Source: Bacteroidales bacterium
Lineage (GTDB): Bacteria > Bacteroidota > Bacteroidia > Bacteroidales > F082
Direction: 5' to 3'
Length of the DNA stretch: 64,000 nt
Assembly (NCBI GenBank): GCA_028704385.1
Contig: JAQVLA010000016.1
Span: 1-64,000 of the forward strand
The notes under the pieces were generated by a model that had not been told where the DNA came from, made no database searches, and worked only from the letters and a program-made list of their open reading frames with translations. Positions 26,196 to 33,653 of this stretch are shown piece after piece (position 1 is the stretch's first letter; every line of letters starts with the position of its first letter). A program made the translations under genes and the position numbers.

Positions 26196-27236
26196 CTAAG
26201 GTTCGTATATGTTGGTGATGTCTTCGTTGAGGATGTCTTTGCGGATGATGGGGAGTTTCATGAGTAGTTTTTTCATGCCTTCCACATCGAGTCGATGGGT
26301 GTTATGTGAGGTGTAATCTTCTACTTCTGAAACTTTGGATTCTCCTTCGGTGAAGTATTTGCCATAGTTCAAATCGCGGTTATCTGCAGGGATACGGTAA
26401 TAATCACCCATATCGATGGCCTTTGCCATTTCTTCTCTGTTTACGAGGGTTTCAAAGAGTTTTTCGCCATGACGAGTGCCAATGATGTTAATCGGATTAC
26501 TAGCGTTATAGAGCTCTTTTAATGCAATGGCTAATACTTCGACTGTAGCGGCAGGTGCTTTTTGAACGAACATATCTCCGTTTTGGGCATTGTTGAAGGC
26601 AAACCAGACCAATTCAACGGCATCATCCAGAGTCATCATAAAGCGTGTCATGCCCGGATCGGTAATGCTGAGAGCTTTGCCTGCTTTGATTTGTTCGATA
26701 AATAATGGTATTACTGAGCCTCTTGAAGCCATTACATTGCCATAGCGCGTGCCGGAGAAAGTTTGTCCTGAGCCATTTAGTCCGCGGCTTTTTGCCACCA
26801 TGAGTTTTTCGCTGAGGGCTTTGCTCATACCCATGGCATTGATGGGGTAAACGGCTTTATCAGTACTCAAAACCACAACACTTTTAACGCCCCGTTCGAT
26901 GGCGCAATCCAGTACATTATCAGCTCCGATCACATTTGTTTTAACAGCCTCCATCGGAAAGAATTCACAAGAGGGGACCTGTTTCAAAGCCGCTGCCTGG
27001 AAAACAAAATCAACCCCTCGCATAGCAGTGTTTACAGCACTTTTGTTGCGTGTGTCACCGATATAATACTTGATTTTATCGTTTTTGTAAAACTGACGCA
27101 TATCATCCTGCTTTTTTTCATCGCGAGATAAAATGCGGATTTCTTTAAAAAAATCATCATTCAGAAATCGGCGCAGTACAGCGTTTCCAAACGATCCTGT
27201 ACCGCCGGTGATTAAGAGGGTGTTGTTATTGGTCAT
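26196..27236 (-). CDS. capE: UDP-GlcNAc 4,6-dehydratase (inverting), CapE/WbjB-like
   Basis: 346 residues. TGGTGSFGNAVLRRF is the NAD(P)-binding loop, followed by LSRDEKKQDDMRQFY, FQAAALKQVPSCEFFPMEAV and VLSTDKAVYPINAMGMSK. In the last motif Met stands where ordinary short-chain dehydrogenases have the catalytic Tyr of YxxxK, a known feature of the inverting CapE/PglF-type group. GTRYGNVMASRGSVIPLF is also typical. It converts UDP-GlcNAc to the 4-keto-6-deoxy-L-arabino sugar, the entry to UDP-L-FucNAc made with CapF and CapG. Confidence 0.93.
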   Translation of the reverse strand: MTNNNTLLITGGTGSFGNAVLRRFLNDDFFKEIRILSRDEKKQDDMRQFYKNDKIKYYIGDTRNKSAVNTAMRGVDFVFQAAALKQVPSCEFFPMEAVKTNVIGADNVLDCAIERGVKSVVVLSTDKAVYPINAMGMSKALSEKLMVAKSRGLNGSGQTFSGTRYGNVMASRGSVIPLFIEQIKAGKALSITDPGMTRFMMTLDDAVELVWFAFNNAQNGDMFVQKAPAATVEVLAIALKELYNASNPINIIGTRHGEKLFETLVNREEMAKAIDMGDYYRIPADNRDLNYGKYFTEGESKVSEVEDYTSHNTHRLDVEGMKKLLMKLPIIRKDILNEDITNIYEP

Positions 27237-27604
27237 TAATTATAATTTGAGGATTTGAAGATTTGGAAGAGCCAAGGCAAAAGTAAAAGGAGCTAAGTTT
27301 GAAGATTCGAGATTTTAAGAGTATGAGCGAAGGTGATCGAGCGAAGTCGAGAGCACCGGGAGTTTATGAGATTTGAAGATTTGACAATTTGAAGATTTGA
27401 GTATCTGCCTCTTTTTAAGGTACTGTCTGCTGATCAGGGTTATCTGCTGAATGCAGTCAGTCAGTAGAAACGACTACCTTCTTTCAGTCGGCCGCGCATG
27501 CTCTCGCCTTCTAAGTCCCATGCTATTATGCTTATGGAACTGTTAATGAAGTTATTAAGTCAGTTTTCCGTTTTTACAGGAAAAGCTGTTTCGGCTGGAA
27601 GTTA
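27237..27604. repeat. Composite repeat spacer upstream of capE
   Basis: GATTTGAAGATTTGG words and a GAGCCAAGGC word (about 27250-27290); GGTGATCGAGCGAAGTCGAG with GAGCACCGGG (27332-27360); GATTTGACAATTTGAAG words; CTGCCTCTTTTTAAGG REP-like core (27404-27422). A 25-nt piece, GCTCTCGCCTTCTAAGTCCC.. (27500-27524), recurs with one mismatch at 33972-33996. About 27540-27604 is unassigned. Confidence 0.7.
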
Positions 27605-28190
27605 TTAAGACTTCAAGCCGGGTTTATCTTGTGATGACTTTTCAGTCAATTGTTCATCATTTTGCCAGATCAGCAGCAGGTTTTGCTGGTTAAGTCTGGG
27701 GTATTGCTGTTTGAACTCTTCGGGGCTGAGCACCAAGTAGCCGATGTCGCGGCTTACTAGTTTCTGTGCTTTTGCTACCAACTTATTCAAGTAATCGATA
27801 TCGATGTTTTCGCCCATGATCAGCAGGTTAAGCTTGTCGCTGTCGATGCCCTGGGCCAGTTCGCCCATGAGGTAAACCTCGTAGGGGCTTGCCGAGGTGT
27901 AGGATCACACTTTGGATGATATCTTCGATGCCGATGTATTTACGGACAATAGATTGGATATCGGGGAACAGCGGGTGACGGGCGTTAGCGCGGAAGACCT
28001 TACGTGGGCCTTCGAACTGTGATTCGAGCAGCCGGGCTTCTTCCAGCTTATTCAGCTCCAGGCGGATGGAGTTGGTACTTTCATTGAATTCGACAGCAAG
28101 GCCACGGAGGAAACCGGTATTGGATGCGTTGAGGAAGAACTTCAACAGCATTTTGAGTTTTGTTTTAGAAGTAATCAGTGCTTCTAACAT
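27605..28190 (-). pseudogene. Winged-helix regulator with nucleotidyltransferase-like domain, frameshifted copy
   Basis: Two frames (28190-27828 and 27868-27605) together align end to end with the intact 30424-30978 gene. The break is one extra base in the stretch at about 27880-27895: TAGGGGCTTGCCGAGG here against TATGGGTTTCCGAGG in the intact copy. The N-terminal winged helix (LEALITSKTKLKMLLKFFLN, GLAVEFNESTNSIRLELNKL) and the C-terminal GELAQGIDSDKLNLLIMGEN part are in different phases, so only a truncated DNA-binding part could be made. Its promoter region is intact. Confidence 0.85.
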
Positions 28191-28243
28191 GTATTTTGAA
28201 ATTTGGTTGCTCTGCGGCTGTGCTTATGAATATATGGTTGTGT

Positions 28244-28334
28244 ATTGGAGTAGCAAAATTACTCATGGTTTTGAGAATAGCAAATTTTTATTGGTTATTT
28301 TTTTGTTAAGGGGTTTATGGTAGAAAGAGCCAAG
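28244..28334 (-). promoter_or_regulatory. Promoter-containing repeat upstream of the frameshifted regulator
   Basis: On the minus strand TTTG (28284-28281), exactly 19 nt, then TAATTTTG (28261-28254) match the Bacteroidota sigma-ABfr -33/-7 consensus (TTTG and TAnnTTTG). The -7 box lies in the inverted repeat GAGTAGCAAAATTACTC, a possible operator. The regulator start codon is about 64 nt downstream. The whole 91-bp piece recurs at 34223-34314 without the gene. Confidence 0.7.
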
Positions 28335-28777
28335 TAAAAAGTAAGAAGAGCCAAGTTTGAAGAGCCTGTTTAAAGAGCCAAGGCAAAAGCGATGCCCAGA
28401 GCCTGCCGAAGGGTATAAAGAGACAAGTGGGATCATTTGAAGATTAGAAATTGTTGAGTTGTTGAGAAAGTTGATTTGTTGAGGCGGAATTTTAGCTTGT
28501 TAATTTGTTTGAAGCTTGTGTAACATTAAACATTAAACATCTCACACAAACGGATGATACTCTCCCGTTTTTCCAAGTTATTGTTGTTTAATTGTTTATT
28601 TGTTTGATTGTTTATTGAAGGTCTAACATTAAACACCTGAACATTAAACATTAAACACCTCAAACAAAAGGATGATACTCTCCCGTTTTTCCAAGTTATT
28701 GTTGTTTAATTGTTTATTTGTTTGATTGTTTATTGAAGGTCTAACATTAAACACCTGAACATTAAACATTAAACACC
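28335..28777. repeat. Word repeats and 118-bp tandem duplication of a gene 3' end
   Basis: GAGCCAAG and CCTGCCGAAGGG words (28330-28430), then GATTTGTTGA words. From 28552 there is a 118-bp unit repeated with exact period (GGATGATACTC starts at 28552 and 28670, and the related GGATGAAAATC at 28788, inside the oxidoreductase). Each unit carries, on the minus strand, codons for HPFV and a stop, that is, the last codons of the oxidoreductase, followed by ATTAAACATTAAACACC and TTTAATTGTTTATTTG words. Confidence 0.8.
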
Positions 28778-29782
28778 TCAAACAAAAGGATGAAAATCTC
28801 CAGTCTTACCAATAGGTTTCTTATTCCTAATGGAGTGCACGATATACACACTTGGGCGGGCATCTGCCAGACCGTAGCCTTTGCCTTCGAGTATGTTTTG
28901 GTAGCTTACTGTATGTAAATCCGTAAATCCGCCGGAGAATTCGATTTCTTCGCCGTTAACGGTGATGGAGCGGTAGGTTGTGAGGGGTTGTTGATTTGTT
29001 GATTTGTTGATTTGTTGATTTGTTGAGGAGGCTGTTGATTTGTTGATTTGTTTAGCATTGGCTTTGGCCAGGTCTGCCCTGTCGATACTTAGGTACCAGC
29101 GGACTCTGGCGTTTTCGAGTTGGAGGAAGCCGGCAGCGCGATCGGCTTCGCTGAGGTGCACCACATTTTCTTTGGCCGGGCCGAAAATCCAGGTGAGCAT
29201 ATCGAAGAAATGTACACCAATATTTGTTGCAACACCGCCACTTTTTTCAAGGTCACCTTTCCAGCTTCTATGATACCATGCGCCTCGGGAAGTTATATAT
29301 GTAAGATCAATATCATAGGGCTCACTTGGCTCTTTTTCCTTGGCTCTTTTTACTTTCTCCTTCAGGGCTATGATTGCTGGGTGGTGGCGGAGCTGGAGGA
29401 TGGTGTAAATGTTGCGGCCGGATTCTTTTTCAATCTCCAGAAGGGCGTCCACATTCCAGGGGTTGAGCACGATGGGTTTTTCGCAGATGGCATGGGCGCC
29501 GTTGCGCAGGGCCATGCGGATGTGAGCATCGTGCAGGTAATTGGGGCTGCAGATGCTTACATAATCAATGTGGCCGTTGCCGCTGCGGCGCATCTTGTCG
29601 AGGTGGCGGTCGAAGCGCTCAGGCTCGGTAAAGAAAGCCGCATCGGGGAAGTAGCTGTCCATGATGCCTACGCTGTCGAAAGGGTCGAGGGCAGCGAGGA
29701 GGGTGTTACCGGTTTCTTTGATGGCTTTGAGGTGGCGCGGGGCGATGTAGCCGGCGGCACCTATGAGGGCGAAGTTTTTCAT
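28778..29782 (-). CDS. WlbA/WbpB-like Gfo/Idh/MocA oxidoreductase, with two repeat insertions
   Basis: 334 residues. LIGAAGYIAPRHLKAIKETG is the Rossmann start, ICEKPIVLNPWNV carries the catalytic Lys102 of the EKP motif, and TYITSRGAWYHRSWKGD and ATNIGVHFFDMLTWIFG are typical of UDP-N-acetyl-2-amino-2-deoxyglucuronate 3-dehydrogenases. It probably makes a 3-keto UDP-sugar for later amination. Residues about 142-156 (EKVKRAKEKEPSE) and about 242-266 (NAKQINKSTAS, NQQINKSTNQQ) are repeat-encoded and lie in loops. The usual partner aminotransferase and acetyltransferase are not adjacent. Confidence 0.85.
   Translation of the reverse strand: MKNFALIGAAGYIAPRHLKAIKETGNTLLAALDPFDSVGIMDSYFPDAAFFTEPERFDRHLDKMRRSGNGHIDYVSICSPNYLHDAHIRMALRNGAHAICEKPIVLNPWNVDALLEIEKESGRNIYTILQLRHHPAIIALKEKVKRAKEKEPSEPYDIDLTYITSRGAWYHRSWKGDLEKSGGVATNIGVHFFDMLTWIFGPAKENVVHLSEADRAAGFLQLENARVRWYLSIDRADLAKANAKQINKSTASSTNQQINKSTNQQPLTTYRSITVNGEEIEFSGGFTDLHTVSYQNILEGKGYGLADARPSVYIVHSIRNKKPIGKTGDFHPFV
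28975..29065 (-). repeat. GATTTGTTGATTTG tract inside the oxidoreductase gene
   Basis: Five GATTTGTT words in the first block, a GAGGAGGC break, then two more words. It is in frame and lies in a loop before the RSITVNGEEIEFSGG strand. Confidence 0.85.
29310..29352 (-). repeat. Inverted GAGCCAAG-type words inside the oxidoreductase gene
   Basis: CACTTGGCTCTTTTTCCTTG and GGCTCTTTTTAC words on the plus strand, opposite in orientation to most GAGCCAAG tracts of the window; in frame. Confidence 0.7.
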
Positions 29783-29796
29783 GTATGATGTTTATT

Positions 29797-29814
29797 GTTT
29801 AGTTGTTTAGTGTT
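29797..29814. repeat. 18-bp inverted repeat, left arm
   Basis: GTTTAGTTGTTTAGTGTT; its exact reverse complement is at 30300-30317. The two arms enclose the four-helix-bundle gene 29836-30228. Confidence 0.75.
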
Positions 29815-29835
29815 CAGGTGTTTGACAATAAATAA

Positions 29836-30228
29836 TTAAACCTGCTTGTATTTTGTACCTTTGTGTTGGCTATTTTTAAGGTATTTTATAAGTCCTTGGG
29901 TTTTGTTTCTGATACTTGATGTACGTGATAAGATATCGTCTAATTCTTCCTGATTTATAAAGCTGGCATCGAATGCGCGATAGGCTTGTGATCGGCATTC
30001 ACCATTTGAGGCTTTGGCGATATATAGAAATTGGATGAATTCTTTATGTCCGTCGCGTTCAAAACCTTCAGCAACGTTATCCATTGTTGAACCAGATGAA
30101 GAAGTTATTTGTGCAACAAAACGAAAATCTTTAGAGAATTTTTCATTACGGGTCAAATTTCTGATCACTTTAGCTAATTCTCTTGCTTCTTTCCAAATAT
30201 CGAGGTCTTCAAACGAGGATAATGTCAT
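29836..30228 (-). CDS. Four-helix-bundle (S23/TIGR02436) protein
   Basis: 130 residues from the ATG at 30228 (MTLSSFEDLDIWKEAR); an ATG at 30282 would add 18 residues not seen in relatives. FSKDFRFVAQITSSSGSTMD, NVAEGFERDGHKEFIQFLYI and AKASNGECRSQAYRAFD define the subtype with a KNSQHKGTKYK tail, shared with the copy at 31232. An 18-bp inverted repeat of the TAAACAACTAAAC dialect flanks the gene (29797-29814 and 30300-30317). Confidence 0.88.
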   Translation of the reverse strand: MTLSSFEDLDIWKEARELAKVIRNLTRNEKFSKDFRFVAQITSSSGSTMDNVAEGFERDGHKEFIQFLYIAKASNGECRSQAYRAFDASFINQEELDDILSRTSSIRNKTQGLIKYLKNSQHKGTKYKQV

Positions 30229-30282
30229 GAGGCTATTGAAATTTATTTCATTAATGGTTCCAGATATCGAACAAAAAGCCAC

Positions 30283-30423
30283 TGGCTACTGAACAACTAA
30301 ACACTAAACAACTAAACGGTAGAACAGTCTTAAGGTCAAAAGTCTGAAAGTCACAAAGTCGAAAGTCACAAAGTCGAAAGTCATGCTAAGTTTTACCACT
30401 TTTTACTTTTTACTTTTTACTTT
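30283..30423. repeat. Word-repeat spacer with right inverted-repeat arm
   Basis: AACACTAAACAACTAAAC (30300-30317) is the right arm. AAAGTCACAAAGTCGAAAGT words follow (30330-30383), then TTTTTACTTTTTACTTTTTA words (30399-30430) that run into the 3' end of the regulator gene. Confidence 0.75.
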
Positions 30424-30978
30424 TTACTTTTTCCTTGGTTCTTCCTCCCTTTGCCAGATCAGCAGCAGGTTTTGCTGATTAAGTCTGGGGTATTGTTGTT
30501 TGAACTCTTCTGGGCTGAGCACGAGGTAGCCGATGTCGCGGCTTACGAGTTTCTGTGCTTTTGCTACCAACTTATTCAGGTAATCGATATCGATGTTTTC
30601 GCCCATGATGAGCAGGTTAAGCTTGTCGCTGTCGATGCCTTGTGCCAGTTCGCCCATGAGGTACACCTCGTATGGGTTTCCGAGGTGCAGGATCACGCTT
30701 TGTATGATATCTTCGATGCCGATGTATTTACGGACGATGGATTGTATATCAGGGAAGAGGGGGTGCTTGGCGTTAGCGCGGAAAACCTTACGCGGGCCTT
30801 CGAACTGTGATTCGAGCAGTTTGGCTTCTTCCAGCTTATTCAGTTCCAGGCGGATGGCGTTGGTGCTTTCGTTGAATTCGACAGCAAGGCCACGGAGGAA
30901 ACCGGTGTTGGAACTGTTGAGGAAGAATTTCAACAGCATTTTGAGCTTGGTTTTAGAAGTTATGAGGGCTTCTAGCAT
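30424..30978 (-). CDS. Winged-helix regulator with nucleotidyltransferase-like domain (intact copy)
   Basis: 184 residues from the ATG at 30978; an upstream ATG at 31002 would add NLESSKK, which is repeat-encoded. Residues 1-60 form a winged helix (SKTKLKMLLKFFLNSSNTGF, NESTNAIRLELNKLEEAKLL), residues 60-90 a dimer or linker part (GPRKVFRANAKHPLFPDIQS), and the rest resembles a minimal nucleotidyltransferase (GELAQGIDSDKLNLLIMGEN). Such proteins occur at the heads of Bacteroidota polysaccharide loci and are probable local regulators. The C-terminal REEEPRKK is encoded by word repeat. Its upstream DNA is word repeat that itself contains TTTG-N19-GAATTTTG. Confidence 0.8.
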   Translation of the reverse strand: MLEALITSKTKLKMLLKFFLNSSNTGFLRGLAVEFNESTNAIRLELNKLEEAKLLESQFEGPRKVFRANAKHPLFPDIQSIVRKYIGIEDIIQSVILHLGNPYEVYLMGELAQGIDSDKLNLLIMGENIDIDYLNKLVAKAQKLVSRDIGYLVLSPEEFKQQYPRLNQQNLLLIWQREEEPRKK

Positions 30979-31004
30979 TTTTTTTGAGGATTCAAGATTC
31001 AAAA

Positions 31005-31231
31005 TTCAAAATTCAAGTTTGAAGGTCGAAAGTCAAATGTCAGGGTGTTATTTAGTATGTTTGGAGGTGATCGAGCGGAGTCGAGAGCACTGGGTTAGGA
31101 TTCAAAATTCAAGATTCAAGATTCAAAGATTCAAGATTCAAGATTCAAGATTCAAAGATTCAAGAATTTAGAATGATTCAAAGTAGAAGTGCTTTTTTGT
31201 GGGATTCAATCTTGAATTTAGAATTTTGAAT
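31005..31231. repeat. Word-repeat spacer, GATTCAAGATTC dialect, with GTGATCGAGCGG module
   Basis: GATTCAAAATTCAAAATTC words next to the regulator start, a GGTCGAAAGTCAAATGTCAG-to-GAGAGCACTGGG module (about 31024-31092), then GATTCAAGATTCAAGATTC words to about 31165. Confidence 0.8.
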
Positions 31232-31618
31232 TCATTTATATTTCGAGCCTTTATAGTCTGAGTTTTTAAGGTATTTAATGAGTCCTGCTATATCAGAGGA
31301 GATTTCTGTGGTTTTTTCTTTGAGTTTTTCGAGTGTTTCCAGGGTGATGTAGTTGCAGTCGAGTGCTCTGTAGCTTTGCGTGCGGGTTTCTCCACAGGAA
31401 CCTTTGGCGATGTAGAGGAATTGAATGAATTCTTTGTTGCCGCTTCTTTCGAAGCCTTCAGAAATATTATCCATTATAGAACCAGAAGCACTTCTTATTT
31501 GATCACGGAATCGAAAGTCTTTACTGAAAGGTTCTTCAGAAGTTATTTCGAAGATGTACTTGGCTAAGTCGCGGGCTTTTTGCCAGATGGGGAGGTCTTC
31601 GAAGTGGGGATATTTCAA
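31232..31618 (-). CDS. Four-helix-bundle (S23/TIGR02436) protein
   Basis: 128 residues starting MKYPHFEDLPIWQKARDLAK. EPFSKDFRFRDQIRSASGSI, DNISEGFERSGNKEFIQFLY and GETRTQSYRALD are family motifs. It is paralogous to 29836-30228 and probably intact. GATTCAAGATTC-dialect tracts lie on both sides (31100-31165 and 31625-31670). It is the most upstream protein gene on the minus strand of the polysaccharide locus in this window. Confidence 0.9.
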   Translation of the reverse strand: MKYPHFEDLPIWQKARDLAKYIFEITSEEPFSKDFRFRDQIRSASGSIMDNISEGFERSGNKEFIQFLYIAKGSCGETRTQSYRALDCNYITLETLEKLKEKTTEISSDIAGLIKYLKNSDYKGSKYK

Positions 31619-32334
31619 GATTACAGGATTTAAGATTCAAAATTCAAGAGATTCAAAATTCAAGATTCAAGTCGAAAAGTTATAAGGTCGAAGATCAGCT
31701 AGTTTAATAGGTTTAAAGGTGATCGAGCGGAGCCGAGAGCACCGGGTTCAAGGATCTGTCTCCCTTTGGTCGCCAAATAAATTTGAAGATTTGAGGATTT
31801 GACAATTTGCACATTTAAGATTCAAGATTCAAGATTCCGGATTCAAGATTATGTGGTTTATTTCGTTTATTGGTTTTTGTAGCCATTTGCGTCGGGGCTC
31901 CCCCACGAGTGGGGGCTGGGGGGCAAATGGGGAGGGATTCAAGATTTGATAATTTGACAATTTGAAGATTTAAGATTCAAGTCGAAGGTCGAAGGTCTGA
32001 AGGTCGAAAGTCAAATGTCAGGGTGTTATTTAGTAGATTTGGAGGTGATCAAGCGGCTCGCACTGCGATGCCCAGAGCCTGTCGAAGGGAGCGGAGTCGA
32101 AGTGAGCCGAGAGCACCGGGGGTTTATGAGAATTGACAATTTGACAATTTGATAATTTGATAATTTGACAATTTGAGGATCTGTCTCCCGCTGGTCGCCA
32201 GACAGGTTTGAGGATTTGAGGATTTGACAATTTGACAATTTGAGGACCTGTCTCCCGTTGGTCGCCAGGCAGGTTTGAAGAGTTGAGGACGGCTCAATTT
32301 TCATCCGCCGAGGCGAATCAGAAATTTTCAAATC
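31619..32334. repeat. Repeat-only region with 127-bp module A, 149-bp hairpin module B and REP-like palindromes
   Basis: Module A is 31667-31793 (a copy at 33802-33928 has 3 differences by eye). Module B is 31819-31967 (a copy at 33542-33690 has 1 difference) and contains the CCATTTGC..GCAAATGG hairpin at 31883-31930. A GTGATCAAGCGGCTCGCACT-to-GAGAGCACCGGG module lies at about 32044-32120. CTGTCTCCCGCTGGTCGCC..CAGG palindromes lie at 32181-32206 and 32247-32273. Between them are AATTTGACAATTTGA words. Frames across it are low-complexity and rejected. Confidence 0.85.
31883..31930. repeat. Hairpin element, copy 1
   Basis: The outer stem CCATTTGC/GCAAATGG encloses an inner stem GCTCCCCCAC/GTGGGGGC with a GA loop. 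It is preceded by the conserved flank TTCGTTTATTGGTTTTTGTA. Five copies in the window. Confidence 0.85.
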
Positions 32335-33012
32335 TCATTCAAACAGTGAGTTTGCGCTTCCATCAAGGATATCAGGAATCATTTGTTTGATTTGTTCATC
32401 GAACCAATCAAGTGAAGGTGTTTCTTTGATCCAGTTTATTTCCTGAAGTCTTTCAAATGGAAACTGCTCGATCACTTCAATAACATGAACCGGGTTTACC
32501 CACAGGTCTTTTTCGGATGCATCCTTCATGATAGTTTCCCAGTTGAAGCTCAAGTTGTTGCAGATAAAAACGATATCCACCAGATCTTTTGCTTCAAGTC
32601 TTCCCAAGGAAGTGATTTTATTGGAAAGTATGTTGTGCAGGTTGTCGGTTTTATGAAAGAGACTGGTTGAGATGATGTTTCCGCTTCGGAAAGGGACATC
32701 ATTCACAAAATCAAGTTTTAGAACTGTTTCGCCCTCAACGATAAAAACGCGTGCAAAACCATCATCAGCAACGGATACTTCTATGGCATGCCCTGCCTCG
32801 TTTAGCGCCTTGAATATCAGATTTACCTGATTTTTGAAATCGGGTGCATTGTTAACGAAAAAGTCGAGGTCATCAGAATACCGATGATACAAGTAAGCCC
32901 GGCTTAATGCAGTGCCACCTGTTAGGTAGAAGCCAACAGGAAGCTTTCCAACTGTTTCAAGAATTTTATCCTGAAGTGGGTAGAGCGTATTTTGATAATA
33001 AGCGTCGTGCAT
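32335..33012 (-). CDS. AbiEii/AbiGii-type nucleotidyltransferase toxin
   Basis: 225 residues. GFYLTGGTALSRAYLYHRYS and the following DDLDFF give the GG(S/T)-x-DxD nucleotidyltransferase signature of the AbiEii family; RLEAKDLVDIVFI is another family segment. AbiEii-like toxins transfer nucleotides, in some cases to tRNA ends, and are neutralised by a cognate antitoxin. Its start overlaps the upstream small gene by 47 bp, which fits a toxin-antitoxin pair. The pair stands between long repeat tracts. Confidence 0.8.
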   Translation of the reverse strand: MHDAYYQNTLYPLQDKILETVGKLPVGFYLTGGTALSRAYLYHRYSDDLDFFVNNAPDFKNQVNLIFKALNEAGHAIEVSVADDGFARVFIVEGETVLKLDFVNDVPFRSGNIISTSLFHKTDNLHNILSNKITSLGRLEAKDLVDIVFICNNLSFNWETIMKDASEKDLWVNPVHVIEVIEQFPFERLQEINWIKETPSLDWFDEQIKQMIPDILDGSANSLFE

Positions 33013-33271
33013 TGGTATAATAGGTTCGCCGTTGAGCAGGGAACAGTTTTTGGATGGTAGCGTCTGTTAATAATAACATTAAATCTTTTTTTCCTACAAG
33101 CCTGGTTAACTCATACCATTGAAGGCTGTTCAATGCTCTGATGAAAATCTGGTCGTTTTTCCGGAAGGTTTCAACAGGATTGGACAAGATATCATTGACC
33201 ACTTTCATTCGTTGTTCTACAGGCATATCCCAGAGCATTGCTTTTAGTTTGGTGTGTAAAGTGGGTTGCAT
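32966..33271 (-). CDS. Putative antitoxin of the AbiEii-like pair
   Basis: 101 residues from the ATG at 33271 (MQPTLHTKLKAMLWDMPVEQ). A longer frame to 33388 adds 39 residues encoded by repeat words (SNPQIIKLSN), which I exclude. The protein is helical, with RALNSLQWYELTRLVGKKDL as a possible DNA-binding helix pair. Role inferred from position and overlap with the toxin gene; no antitoxin family is confidently recognised. Confidence 0.65.
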   Translation of the reverse strand: MQPTLHTKLKAMLWDMPVEQRMKVVNDILSNPVETFRKNDQIFIRALNSLQWYELTRLVGKKDLMLLLTDATIQKLFPAQRRTYYTNARRLLSKYALPTSG

Positions 33272-33605
33272 GAGATTTGATAATTTGATAATTTGAGGAT
33301 TTGAAGATTCAAGTCGAAGGTCTGAAGGTCGAAAGTCAAATGTCAGCTTGTTACTTAGTATGTTTGGAGGTGATCGAGCGGCTCGCACTGAGCGGAGTCG
33401 AAGTGAGCCGAGAGCACCGGGGAATTAAGGATTTGAAGATTTGAGGATTTGAAAATTCAAGATTCAAGATTCAAGATTCAAATTTTGTTGTGGTGTTTAA
33501 TGGATTTTTAAATCTTTGAATGTGGCTTCGGCCGTGCAGGGGATTCAAGATTCAAGATTCCGAATTCAAGATTATGTGGTTTATTTCGTTTATTGGTTTT
33601 TGTAG

Positions 33606-33653
33606 CCATTTGCGTCGGGGCTCCCCCACGAGTGGGGGCTGGGGGGCAAATGG
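33606..33653. repeat. Hairpin element, copy 2
   Basis: Same CCATTTGC/GCAAATGG outer and CCCCCAC/GTGGGGG inner stems as copy 1, within the 149-bp module B. Confidence 0.85.

Noticed and set aside
29120..29788. 222-residue plus-strand frame
   Set aside because: Antisense to the oxidoreductase gene whose motifs are unambiguous.
25236..31618. Diversity-generating retroelement
   Set aside because: Only Avd-like bundle proteins are present; no reverse transcriptase, no template/variable repeat pair with A-specific changes was seen.
32966..33388. Longer 140-residue version of the antitoxin
   Set aside because: The first 39 residues are encoded by repeat words; the ATG at 33271 is better.
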